Source: an uncultured Pseudomonas sp.
Lineage (GTDB): Bacteria > Pseudomonadota > Gammaproteobacteria > Pseudomonadales > Pseudomonadaceae
Length of the DNA stretch: 18,572 nucleotides
Direction: 5' to 3'
Assembly: GCA_946886875.1 (NCBI GenBank)
Contig: CAMPJN010000021.1
Coordinates: 1 to 18,572, forward strand
Below the pieces are notes generated by a model. It was given only the letters and a program-made list of their open reading frames with translations, made no database searches and was not told where the DNA came from. Position 1 is the stretch's first letter. Each line of letters starts with the position of its first letter. This document shows, piece after piece, positions 9,175 to 16,328 of the stretch. The translations under genes were made by a program, and so were the position numbers.

Positions 9175-9621
9175 ATGTCGCAGCTAGATCAACACCTAGA
9201 CCAACACCGTTTTGCCATGCAATTAGCTCAGCTATCCCGCGCCTGGCGCGGCGAACTGGACCGTCGTCTTGTCGATCTGGGCTTGTCCCAGGCGCGCTGG
9301 TTGGTGCTGTTGCACCTGGGGCGGTTCAAGGAGGCGCCGACCCAGCGCGAATTGGCACAGAGCGTCGGCGTCGAGGGGCCGACCCTGGCGCGCCTGCTCG
9401 ATAGCCTGGAAGCCCAGGGACTGGTCAGTCGCCACGCGGTGCCGGAAGACCGCCGCGCCAAGAAAATCGCCCTGTGCCCGCCGGCCAAACCGCTGATCGA
9501 GAAAATCGAAGCGATCTCCACACAATTACGTAAAGAGCTGTTCGACGGCATCGACGAGGAAGAACTGCGTCGCTGCCAACTGGTGCATGCGCGGATTCTG
9601 GGCAATCTGGAAAAACGCTGA
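9175..9621 (+). CDS. SlyA-subfamily MarR transcriptional regulator
   Basis: A 148-residue winged-helix dimeric regulator. The DNA-binding domain PTQRELAQSVGVEGPTLARL (55-74), followed by DSLEAQGLV and the wing EDRRAKKIAL (91-100), is closer to SlyA than to MarR or EmrR. The N-terminal and C-terminal helices (about 10-35 and 105-147) would form the dimer interface that usually binds small phenolic or amphipathic ligands. The stop TGA overlaps the ATG of the following efflux pump by one base (TGATG), so the two are translationally coupled. The perfect SlyA-type palindrome just upstream suggests it represses its own operon until a ligand binds; that is inferred. The ligand is unknown. Confidence 0.92.
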   Translation: MSQLDQHLDQHRFAMQLAQLSRAWRGELDRRLVDLGLSQARWLVLLHLGRFKEAPTQRELAQSVGVEGPTLARLLDSLEAQGLVSRHAVPEDRRAKKIALCPPAKPLIEKIEAISTQLRKELFDGIDEEELRRCQLVHARILGNLEKR

Positions 9622-11024
9622 TGCAGGAGGATCTGCCAGCCCTGCAGGCACGCTTCGGTAAGCGTTACCCGCACTGGCTGCTGGCAATCCTGATGGTCGG
9701 CAGCATGGCCATGGTGCTGGCCTCGACCAGTATCAATGTCGCCTTGCCGGCGATCATGCAGGACTTCGCCATTGGCCGGCCGCTGGCGCAATGGCTGTCC
9801 ACCGGCTTTCTCGCGGCGATGACCGCGGGTTTGCTCCTGGCGGCCTGGGCGCATGCACGCTTGGGCGCGCGACGTACTGCGCAGTTCGGTTTGCTGCTGT
9901 TCATCCTTACCTCGCTGTTGGCCCTGGTCGCGCAAAGCGCCTGGCAGCTGATCCTGCTGCGCTGCGTTCAGGGCTTGTGCGCCGGCATCGTCCAACCTCT
10001 GGCCATGGTGTTGATTTTTCGCGTGTTCGCCGCGGGCGGACGGGGGATGGCGCTGGGGGTATATGGCCTGGGCGTGATGATCGCGCCGACCCTGGGGCCG
10101 ACCATCGGTGGCTATCTGGTCGATCATTTCGGCTGGGCCGCGGTGTTCTGGATGCCGCTGCCGATGTGCGTGCTGGCCGCACTCGGGGCGCAATGGCTGC
10201 TGCCCAGCGAACGCGAGAGCCGCACGCCGTTTCTCGATATCTGGGCGTTCGCCTTGTTGTGCGTGGCGCTGTTCGCCTCGCTCGGTGCCCTGGCCGAGGC
10301 GCAGCGCTTCGCCTGGTGGCAGCTGCGCGTGTGGCTGCCGGGTGCGCTGGGCCTGCTGGCGTTCGCCGGGTTCTTCCTGCGTAGCCAGCGCAGCGGCAAA
10401 CCGCTGTTGCCGCTGCGGTTATGGCGGCATCGTGGTTTTCGCAATGCCAGTTGGGTGGCGTTGACCCTGGGCATGGGCCTGTACGGCTCGACCTATCTGA
10501 TCCCGCTGTATCTGCAAACGGTCGAGGGCTACAGCGCCGGGCGCGCCGGTTTGCTGTTATTGCCCACGGGCATCCTGATGGGCGCCGCATCCTTCCTCGG
10601 CGGCTGGCTGAGCGACCGCTGGTCGGCGGCGGTGCTGCTGATCGCCGGTTTGCTGGTGTTTGCCCTGTCGGCGGCGGGTCTGGGTTGGCTCGAACCCGGC
10701 GCCTCGTTCCTTGTGTTGTGCTTTTGGGCCTGCATCGGTCGGGTCGGCTTGGGCCTGCTGTTGCCGGCCCTGAGTACCGGCTCCCTGGATATCCTCAGCC
10801 AGGAGGAGCTGGCCCAGGGCGCCGGCGCTATCACCTTCGTGCGCCAATTGGGCGGGGCGTTCGGGGTCAATCTGCTGACCTTCTTTCTCGAATGGCGTCA
10901 CCAGCGCGAGGGCGCCGACTCCGCGGCCGAAGCCCTGGCCTTTCAGCAGAGTTTCTGGCTGATGGGCGCGGTCTTCGCGATCACGGTGCTGGCGGCCTGG
11001 GGCGTGAAAACGACAAAACGCTGA
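9621..11024 (+). CDS. DHA2-type MFS drug/proton antiporter
   Basis: A 467-residue inner-membrane transporter of the major facilitator superfamily with about 14 hydrophobic segments, as in EmrB/QacA-type (DHA2) pumps. The first helix ends in ASTSINVALP (34-43), the position of the usual LDxTIVNVALP motif, but without the acidic residue common in this family. Helix 5 carries the antiporter motif C in GVMIAPTLGPTIGGYL (151-166). The motif A loop AHARLGARR (77-85) is degenerate. A membrane-fusion partner (EmrA-type) is not adjacent. Coupling to the SlyA-like gene by a TGATG overlap points to export of a compound sensed by that regulator. The stop codon is inside the terminator stem. Substrate cannot be read from sequence. 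Confidence 0.92.
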   Translation: MQEDLPALQARFGKRYPHWLLAILMVGSMAMVLASTSINVALPAIMQDFAIGRPLAQWLSTGFLAAMTAGLLLAAWAHARLGARRTAQFGLLLFILTSLLALVAQSAWQLILLRCVQGLCAGIVQPLAMVLIFRVFAAGGRGMALGVYGLGVMIAPTLGPTIGGYLVDHFGWAAVFWMPLPMCVLAALGAQWLLPSERESRTPFLDIWAFALLCVALFASLGALAEAQRFAWWQLRVWLPGALGLLAFAGFFLRSQRSGKPLLPLRLWRHRGFRNASWVALTLGMGLYGSTYLIPLYLQTVEGYSAGRAGLLLLPTGILMGAASFLGGWLSDRWSAAVLLIAGLLVFALSAAGLGWLEPGASFLVLCFWACIGRVGLGLLLPALSTGSLDILSQEELAQGAGAITFVRQLGGAFGVNLLTFFLEWRHQREGADSAAEALAFQQSFWLMGAVFAITVLAAWGVKTTKR

Positions 11025-11057
11025 CGGATAAACGGTCAGGCTATTTTTTGTCGTTTT
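11007..11057 (+). terminator. Intrinsic terminator of the slyA-like/MFS operon, overlapping the coding end
   Basis: CTGAC (11021-11025) pairs with GTCAG (11035-11039), and six T residues follow at 11044-11049. Around this, AAAACGACAAAA (11007-11018) and TTTTGTCGTTTT (11046-11057) are perfect 12-base inverted repeats that can extend the stem. The MFS stop codon (11022-11024) is within the stem. Confidence 0.75.
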
Positions 11058-11185
11058 GTTGACTTGTTGCCTATCCTTTTCAGTGATGGCCTCTTGCTAG
11101 TCCGCCGGGCGCGTTTGCTGCTCAGACCGATAGTTCGGGGCGATCAGCGGCCGGGTTTCATAGGGAATTTGCTCCCGACTGACAA

Positions 11186-11230
11186 CTGCGGCGATGCCAG
11201 CCCTGCGAGGGCTAGCGTCGATTGCCGCAG
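11186..11230. repeat. Hairpin in the leader of the FimV-like gene
   Basis: CTGCGGC (11186-11192) is complementary to GCCGCAG (11224-11230), and inside it AGCCCT (11199-11204) pairs perfectly with AGGGCT (11208-11213) around a GCG loop. It lies about 80-120 bases before the ATG at 11307. It could be an RNA structure in the 5' leader or a degenerate intergenic repeat; there is no T-run. The rest of the 282-base gap shows no gene, only a possible TTGACT -35 at 11059-11064 without a convincing -10. Confidence 0.5.
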
Positions 11231-11306
11231 CGTCATGGTCTGGTTACGCGCACGTTGGGGCAGAGTCGTGGCGTAGCTACTCAGGAAGCGGTACTGGGAG
11301 ACTCCT

Positions 11307-13349
11307 ATGATTCGAGCACGCCAATTATTCATCGGCCTTGCCTCTGGTTCGGCGTTGTATTCGGGGCTGGCACCGGCCCTGGGGTTGGGTGAAATCACCT
11401 TGCACTCGGCTTTGAACCAAACCCTGGATGCGGAAATCGAGTTGCTGGAGTTGGGCGACTTGGCCGACACCGAATTTAAAGTGCGTCTCGCCCCCGCCGA
11501 GGTTTTCAGCCGCTCGGGCGTCGACCGCATCTACTTTCTCAATGATTTGCGCTTCACCCCTTTGCTGCGCGGCGGCAGTGGCGTGATCCGCGTGGTATCG
11601 AGCAAACCGGTGCGCGAGCCGTACTTGAATTTCATCGTCGAAGTGGCGCGCCCCAACGGTAATTTGTTTCGTGAATACACCCTGTTGCTCGACCCGCCGG
11701 GATCTTCGGCTTATCAGGCCGTTGCCTCGACTGCGTTGGTCGCCGCGCCCCTGAACGCACCCGCTCAAGTGCAGCAGTCACGCCCGGTAGCGCCGCCTGC
11801 GCCCAGAGCGAAGCCGTCAGCCGTGCAGGGGGAACGTTATCAGGTGGTCTCCGGCGATAGCTTATGGAAGATTGCCACACGCTTGCGTGAGCAAGGCAGT
11901 CAGGCCTCGCAACAGGCGCTGATGGCCGATATCCATGTGCTCAATCCACAGGCCTTCAGCAATGGCGACATCAACCGGCTGCTTGCCGGTGCCGATTTGC
12001 TGCTGCCGGACACGGCTGTCGCTGCGCCTGCCGGTGCGGTGGCAGACTCGGCGCCGGTCGTGGTGCCAACGCCAGAGGTCGCCGCGCTAGAAGCGCCCGT
12101 CGAGGCACTGGCGGCGGAACAGACCCAGGTCGAGCAGGAGTTGGCTACCCAGGTCGCGGAAACCCTGCAACTGCAACAGCAACTGGCCGAACTGCAGCTG
12201 CAAGTGCAGCAGTTACAGGAACAGATGAGTGCTCGCGACCGGGTCATCTCAGGCTTGCAGGCCGAGCTGGCCGCGCGGCAAGCGAACGCCGCCAGCGTTG
12301 CCGCTCCTACGTCTGCCGATAGCGCTGCGCCCTTAACCGCTAGCGAACCGGTGGCGCGCAACTGGCTGAGCGCCGGATTGGCCGGGCTGGCATTGCTGCT
12401 GGCGGGATTGGTCGGCCTGCTTTGGCGTGGCAGAAATCGCGAGCAGCCGGACGTAAGCCCGAGCCAAGTGTCCGAGCCAGCCAGGGTGGCGGCCGCAGTA
12501 CCGACGCCTGTACCAGCTTCAAGTCGGACTGAAAGCGCCGTGCCGAGCGCGCCTGCAACCTACTCGGGCGACGCCCTGCATAGCGCCGAGACCTATATCG
12601 CCTACGGTCGTTTCAATGAAGCGGCGGCTTGCCTGAACAGGGCGCTGGAAAGCCAGCCGGCGCGCAGCGATATCCGCTGGCGGCTGCTGGAGGTGCTCGC
12701 TCAACAGGGCGATGTTCAGGCGTTTATCCGGGAAGAGGCGATTCTGCGCCGCTCGGGCTTTACCCCGGCGCGTATCGATGAGCTGAAAGTCCGTTTTGCC
12801 CATCTGTTCAGTGTCCCGGCGCCCGACTTGCTGGCGGACGCCGTGCTGGAGATGGACGAGACGGCGCCCGCAGCTGAGACCCTGGTCGATGATTTCAAGC
12901 TCAACCTCGACGAGCTGTCGCTGGATGCCGATTGGGAGACGCTCGATCCATTCGCGCCTAGCCCGAAAAAACAGGCGGCGCAGCCGGGCGAAGCCGTGCA
13001 AACCGCAGCCGACCGCCGTCGCCAGGACGCGACGCTGCCAGACAGCCCCGACGCCCGCAACCCGTTCGCCGACGCCATGCTGGTGGAAGAGGCGCCTATC
13101 GACAGCTGGCTGGGCGAAGAACTTGATCCGAGCTTTATCGAACAGATACCCGCTGCAACCAACAGCCTGTCGAGCAACCTCGACCACCTCGCCAGCAATC
13201 GCGGCAATCTGGCCAAACTCAATATGGCCTTGGCCTATATCGAAAGTGGCAGCCTGGATAGTGCCTGCCACATCCTTAACGAACTGATCCACGACGGCGA
13301 CGAGAAACTCAAGCAGGAGGCGCGTGCGCTGCTGGCGAGGATCGCTTAA
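11307..13349 (+). CDS. FimV/TspA-like LysM membrane protein (short form)
   Basis: A 680-residue FimV-family protein, shorter than classical Pseudomonas FimV (about 900 residues). It has a signal segment (1-26, ending LAPALG) and the FimV N-terminal domain (about 27-130, ALGLGEITLHSALNQTLDAEI). A LysM peptidoglycan-binding domain follows at about 176-235 (YQVVSGDSLWKIATRLREQG), then a glutamine-rich coiled coil at about 268-325 and a membrane helix at 352-373. The cytoplasmic part has a TPR-like region (about 424-500), a long acidic low-complexity stretch and the FimV C-terminal domain (NLAKLNMALAYIESGSLDSA, 634-653). FimV scaffolds polar type IV pilus and flagellar machinery. This copy is probably the paralog I recall as PA3340, because the genomic context is that of recQ-hsbD, not of truA/asd. 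GGGAGA precedes the ATG. A strong terminator follows. Confidence 0.88.
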   Translation: MIRARQLFIGLASGSALYSGLAPALGLGEITLHSALNQTLDAEIELLELGDLADTEFKVRLAPAEVFSRSGVDRIYFLNDLRFTPLLRGGSGVIRVVSSKPVREPYLNFIVEVARPNGNLFREYTLLLDPPGSSAYQAVASTALVAAPLNAPAQVQQSRPVAPPAPRAKPSAVQGERYQVVSGDSLWKIATRLREQGSQASQQALMADIHVLNPQAFSNGDINRLLAGADLLLPDTAVAAPAGAVADSAPVVVPTPEVAALEAPVEALAAEQTQVEQELATQVAETLQLQQQLAELQLQVQQLQEQMSARDRVISGLQAELAARQANAASVAAPTSADSAAPLTASEPVARNWLSAGLAGLALLLAGLVGLLWRGRNREQPDVSPSQVSEPARVAAAVPTPVPASSRTESAVPSAPATYSGDALHSAETYIAYGRFNEAAACLNRALESQPARSDIRWRLLEVLAQQGDVQAFIREEAILRRSGFTPARIDELKVRFAHLFSVPAPDLLADAVLEMDETAPAAETLVDDFKLNLDELSLDADWETLDPFAPSPKKQAAQPGEAVQTAADRRRQDATLPDSPDARNPFADAMLVEEAPIDSWLGEELDPSFIEQIPAATNSLSSNLDHLASNRGNLAKLNMALAYIESGSLDSACHILNELIHDGDEKLKQEARALLARIA

Positions 13350-13369
13350 CGCTAGTTAACCAGTGCAGT

Positions 13370-13408
13370 AAAAACGCCCGTTGCGCTTAAGCCGACGGGC
13401 GTTTTTTT
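13370..13408 (+). terminator. Strong rho-independent terminator after the FimV-like gene
   Basis: A 12-base perfect stem, AAAAACGCCCGT (13370-13381) with ACGGGCGTTTTT (13395-13406), closes a 13-base loop and is followed by a run of seven T residues (13402-13408). It lies 20 bases after the stop codon. Confidence 0.92.
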
Positions 13409-13443
13409 GACTCCATCCCGATTATGTGCTGCAGGCGGCTTTT

Positions 13444-13607
13444 GTAGGGTGGGTTAGTGGCGCGGAACCGGGTTGGAGACGCAACTGCGGGATCTGTGCG
13501 CCACGTAACCCACCAAGCGGTCTTCGGCCTAGCCCCGTTGGTGGGTTACGGCGCAACTGATCAAGAATCGACAGATAGCCCGTGGTCATGCGCCTAACCC
13601 ACCCTAC
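13444..13607. repeat. Nested GTAGGGTGGGTTAG inverted-repeat element
   Basis: GTAGGGTGGGTTAG (13444-13457) and CTAACCCACCCTAC (13594-13607) are perfect 14-base inverted repeats. Inside is a second perfect inverted pair, GTAACCCACCAA (13505-13516) and TTGGTGGGTTAC (13538-13549), built from the same GTGGGTTA core. Four copies of the core therefore alternate in orientation over 164 bases. The layout is that of a compound palindromic intergenic repeat in Pseudomonas. No reading frame is supported. It fills most of the gene-free gap 13409-13817, together with the REP unit at 13709. Confidence 0.8.
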
Positions 13608-13708
13608 GAATTGCCGCGCCCAGACATTGCTTAGCTGACCCACACACTGCAACACATAACGGCACATAGTCTTTTTTTGCCTAAGCCTTGCTGGTTGGGG
13701 ATCGTCAA

Positions 13709-13730
13709 TCGCGGCCAAGGCCGCTCCTGC
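13709..13730 (-). repeat. REP element (GTAGGAGCGG type), inverted copy
   Basis: Read on the minus strand this is GCAGGAGCGGCCTTGGCCGC followed by GA, the common Pseudomonas REP form with a perfect GCGGCC/GGCCGC stem around TT. It is the inverted counterpart of the copy at 14135-14157, so the two bracket the SelW-like gene. Confidence 0.8.
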
Positions 13731-13817
13731 TGGCTGATCTGGTCGCGACAGGGTAGAGGGGCCGTGCGCAGGCGTATCATGTGGGCTCAGTCCTATCAGC
13801 CGAGCAGAGTTCCATTT

Positions 13818-14108
13818 ATGTCCAGCGCCAAACCCGAAGTGACCATCACTTATTGCACCCAATGCCAGTGGTTGCTGCGCGCGGCCTGGCTTGCTCAGGA
13901 GCTGCTTTCGACCTTCTCCGACGATCTGGCCAAGGTCAGTCTGGAACCGGGCACTGGCGGGGTGTTTCGGATCACCTGCGATGGCGTGCAGCTCTGGGAG
14001 CGCAAGGCCGATGGTGGATTCCCTGAAGCCAAGGTGCTCAAACAGCGCCTGCGCGACCAGATCGACCCGGCGCGCGATCTCGGTCATAACGAGCGACGCG
14101 ATGTCTGA
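13818..14108 (+). CDS. SelW/SelT/Rdx-type CxxC protein
   Basis: A 96-residue thioredoxin-like protein of the SelT/SelW/SelH (Rdx) family. The redox motif is CTQC (Cys13-Cys16), right after the first strand VTITYCTQCQW. Cysteine replaces the selenocysteine of animal SelW (CxxU). Other family marks are the mid-protein GTGGVFRITCDGVQLWERK (about 46-64) and GGFPEAKVLKQRLRD (66-80). Bacterial members are thought to act in thiol redox reactions, but substrates are not established. The ATG at 13818 was chosen over an earlier in-frame ATG at 13677, because the family begins here and the upstream extension would run through the REP element. The ribosome site is weak. The gene is alone, flanked by inverted REP units and convergent with the EamA gene. 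Confidence 0.88.
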   Translation: MSSAKPEVTITYCTQCQWLLRAAWLAQELLSTFSDDLAKVSLEPGTGGVFRITCDGVQLWERKADGGFPEAKVLKQRLRDQIDPARDLGHNERRDV

Positions 14109-14134
14109 GTCCGCCCGCGATTTTGACCCGGATT

Positions 14135-14157
14135 TGTAGGAGCGGCCTTGGCCGCGA
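14135..14157 (+). repeat. REP element (GTAGGAGCGG type), direct copy
   Basis: TGTAGGAGCGGCCTTGGCCG followed by CGA, with a perfect GCGGCC-TT-GGCCGC palindrome. It sits between the convergent SelW-like and EamA genes, where it could also act as a shared 3' hairpin. It matches the inverted unit at 13709-13730 except for one base at the edge. Confidence 0.82.
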
Positions 14158-14168
14158 GCCTAGCGATC

Positions 14169-15020
14169 CTAACGCGCCATCCGCGCCGAGACGAAGATCG
14201 CCAGGACGATCAGCGCACCGCCGGCGAGCATGCGCAGGGTCGGCACTTCGTTGAATAGCAGCCAGGCGAAGCCGATGCCGTACACCGGCTCCAGGGCGAA
14301 GATCACCGCGGCGCTGCGCGCCTTGATTACCCGCAGGGCGGCGACGAACAGGCTGTGCGCGAGCCCGGTACAGAAAACCCCGAGCAAGCCCAGCCATAAC
14401 CAATCGATGGCGCGGATGCTCGGCAGTGTCGACCAGGCGAAGGGCAGGAAGCACAGCAGCACGGTGAGGTTTTGACAGAGCGCCGCCTGTACCGGGTCGA
14501 TGCCGCGGGTGCTGGCGCGGTTGAGCAGCGACAGCAGGGCGAATAACAGGCCGGAAAGTATCGCCCAGAGCAGCCCGGCGGTGGCTTGGTTGGCCAGGTC
14601 GAAACTTGGCGTTACCAGAATCAACCCCAGGCACACCACGCCGACCATGGCGAACTCCAGCGGCCGGGTGCGTTCGCGAAACAGCAGGCCTTCTAGCAGT
14701 ACGGTGAAGGCCGGAAAGCTGGCGAAGCCGAGGGTGGCGATGGCCACGCCGGAGATCTTCACCGACTCGAAAAATGTCAGCCAGTGACTACCGAGCAGCA
14801 GGCCGCCGAGTGCCAGCATGGCCAGTTGGCGCAGGCTCGGGCGCTGCGTCTGGGGGTTGTTGAACAGCTGGGCAAACAAGGCCAGCGCGGCGACGGCAAA
14901 GATCGCCCGGCCGCCAACGATGGCCCAGGGCGTGGTGTTGGCCAGTTTGCCGAAGATGCCCGAGAGACCGAACATCAGTGCACCCAGGTGAATCGCCAAT
15001 AAGGCTTTGTTGTGCGTCAT
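14169..15020 (-). CDS. EamA (DMT superfamily) transporter
   Basis: A 283-residue inner-membrane protein with about ten hydrophobic helices arranged as two EamA repeats (about 5-137 and 148-280). The second repeat shows the usual ending ALEPVYGIGFAWLLFNEVPT followed by a glycine-rich last helix; the first has a matching FASFPAFTVLLEGLLFRE (about 100-117). EamA proteins export amino acids, metabolites or similar small molecules; the substrate cannot be read here. The ATG at 15020 overlaps the stop of the CsaA-like gene (ATGA), so translation is coupled. It is probably the last gene of an araC-csaA-eamA unit. From memory this order matches the block just beside plcP in P. aeruginosa. Confidence 0.92.
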   Translation of the reverse strand: MTHNKALLAIHLGALMFGLSGIFGKLANTTPWAIVGGRAIFAVAALALFAQLFNNPQTQRPSLRQLAMLALGGLLLGSHWLTFFESVKISGVAIATLGFASFPAFTVLLEGLLFRERTRPLEFAMVGVVCLGLILVTPSFDLANQATAGLLWAILSGLLFALLSLLNRASTRGIDPVQAALCQNLTVLLCFLPFAWSTLPSIRAIDWLWLGLLGVFCTGLAHSLFVAALRVIKARSAAVIFALEPVYGIGFAWLLFNEVPTLRMLAGGALIVLAIFVSARMAR

Positions 15021-15352
15021 GCCAGGCGCGCGCCATTGGCGACGGGTTTATCGAAACTGGCCAGCACCACGTTCTGTTCGGAGTCGTAAACGCCGGTCAC
15101 CAGCACTTCCGAGCGGATGCCGGCGATGCGTTTGGGCGCGAAGTTGCAGACGCACAGTACTTGGCGGCCGATCAGTTCGTCGCAGCGATAGTGCGCGGTC
15201 AGCTGCGCGCTTGAGGTTTTCACTCCCAGTTCGCCCAGGTCCACGCGCAGCACATAAGCCGGTTTCTGCGCTTTCGGGTTCGGCTCGGCGGCCAGGATGG
15301 TGCCGACGCGCAGTTCCACCCGTTGAAAGTCATCCCACTCGATCTGCGGCAT
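15017..15352 (-). CDS. csaA: CsaA-like tRNA-binding domain protein
   Basis: A 111-residue single-domain protein of the tRNA_bind OB-fold family, also found as the C-terminal domain of methionyl-tRNA synthetase and in Arc1p/EMAP-II. Recognisable blocks are FQRVELRVGTILAAEPNPKA (9-28), then YVLRVDLG, the SSAQLT segment in the middle and the VLCVCNFAPKRIAGIRSEV block (about 65-83). CsaA was named for a chaperone-like activity in Bacillus. Whether it binds tRNA or proteins in Pseudomonas is not settled. AGGAGG lies 7 bases before the ATG at 15352. Its stop overlaps the EamA start by four bases. It follows the AraC gene on the same strand after about 78 bases, with no clear terminator between. Confidence 0.92.
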   Translation of the reverse strand: MPQIEWDDFQRVELRVGTILAAEPNPKAQKPAYVLRVDLGELGVKTSSAQLTAHYRCDELIGRQVLCVCNFAPKRIAGIRSEVLVTGVYDSEQNVVLASFDKPVANGARLA

Positions 15353-15430
15353 AGGGCCTCCTGATAACAGTTTGCAGTCTAGGAGGCGGGCGGCTGGGTG
15401 TCTGTCGCAGGAATCGCGCCTTTTAGCGCG

Positions 15431-16192
15431 CTACTTGCGGCATTGCTCGCGGAGCTGGCGCAACGCCCGTGGGGTGCTGCCGAACTGCCGCGACAATGCC
15501 GCAGTAAAGGCACTCTGCGAGTTGTAGCCGACCCGCGCGGCGACCTCGCCGACCGCCAATTGGCTGTGCTGCAACAGATGCCGGGCCAGATTGAGACGAC
15601 GGCTGCGTACGTATTCCATGGGCGTCTGCCCGGTTTCGTCGAGAAACCTCACATGGAAGCGTGCCGCCGATAGACCGGCCAAGCGCGCCAGGTCGACGAC
15701 CTGCAGCGGGTGTGCGGCATGCTGGTCGATATGGGCGTCGATTGCCGCCAGGGGCAGCTGGCCGAGCGGCAATTCGTCGTGCTCGCTCGCCAGGCTGGCC
15801 AATAACAAGGCTGCGCCTTGTTCGGCGATCACCGGGTCGCCGATCGGGCTGGCGGCGAGCCAACTGACCAACTGGCTCTGTGCCGGGTTGAGCTGCAGCG
15901 CCCCAGGGGTGTCGATCAGTCGCCGGCCGGCATCGGAATGGGCGCCGAGACGCTGCTGCAGCCAGCCTTCTGAAGGCACGTCGAGCACCAGGCACTGGCT
16001 GCCATGGCGGCTGCCGCAGGCGTGCTGGGTTTCGGCCGGCACCACGGCCAGGGTCTGGCGAGCGACCTGGCTGCCGCGACCGGCGACTTCGAAATCGAGC
16101 AAGCCGTTGAGGCCGAACACCAGCTGCGCATGGGCGTGGCTATGGCTGAGCAGGTCATGGCTGTAGTGACGCAACGAAAGCAGGGTCGACAT
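15431..16192 (-). CDS. AraC-family transcriptional regulator
   Basis: A 253-residue regulator with an N-terminal cupin-like sensing domain (about 8-75, with the metal-site-like HSHAHAQLVFGLNG) and a C-terminal pair of helix-turn-helix motifs. The first helix-turn-helix is VVDLARLAGLSAARFHVRF (165-183) and the second VGEVAARVGYNSQSAFTAAL (214-233). The latter carries the conserved GYxSQSxFxxxFxxxxGxTPxxxR pattern with alanine and leucine replacements. It starts at the ATG at 16192, preceded by GAGGAT. It lies upstream of csaA-eamA on the same strand and is divergent from plcP-agt, so either unit could be its target; the EamA exporter is the usual choice by analogy. The inducer is unknown. Confidence 0.92.
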   Translation of the reverse strand: MSTLLSLRHYSHDLLSHSHAHAQLVFGLNGLLDFEVAGRGSQVARQTLAVVPAETQHACGSRHGSQCLVLDVPSEGWLQQRLGAHSDAGRRLIDTPGALQLNPAQSQLVSWLAASPIGDPVIAEQGAALLLASLASEHDELPLGQLPLAAIDAHIDQHAAHPLQVVDLARLAGLSAARFHVRFLDETGQTPMEYVRSRRLNLARHLLQHSQLAVGEVAARVGYNSQSAFTAALSRQFGSTPRALRQLREQCRK

Positions 16193-16246
16193 GCGGAATC
16201 CTCGGGCAAGGCGCCAGTCTAGCAGCGCGGCATCCTCCCCGCCGCG

Positions 16247-16286
16247 TTGTCATCGAACTGCCTTGGATTCGTCACCTTGGCTTCAC
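16247..16286 (+). promoter_or_regulatory. Candidate tandem Pho boxes upstream of plcP
   Basis: Four seven-base units are spaced exactly four bases apart (11-base period): TTGTCAT (16247-16253), CTGCCTT (16258-16264), TCGTCAC (16269-16275) and GCTTCAC (16280-16286). The first two, TTGTCATCGAACTGCCTT, match the PhoB consensus CTGTCATNNNNCTGTCAT at 11 of 14 defined positions. The other two are weaker. Spacing, direct-repeat form and a plcP gene 43 bases downstream support PhoB control, but no clear -10 was seen. Confidence 0.65.
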
Positions 16287-16328
16287 CCCGGCGGTGCACG
16301 CTCGGGCAAACCCCGGTGGAGGTCGACC

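Noticed and set aside
9228..10193. 321-residue minus-strand frame across the SlyA-like and MFS genes
   Set aside because: Antisense to two genes with clear family motifs; Arg/Gln/His-rich composition without domain features.
13444..13607. Possible CRISPR array in the repeat-rich spacer
   Set aside because: The repeated cores alternate in orientation, are unevenly spaced and there are no regular unique spacers or cas genes; it is an inverted-repeat element.
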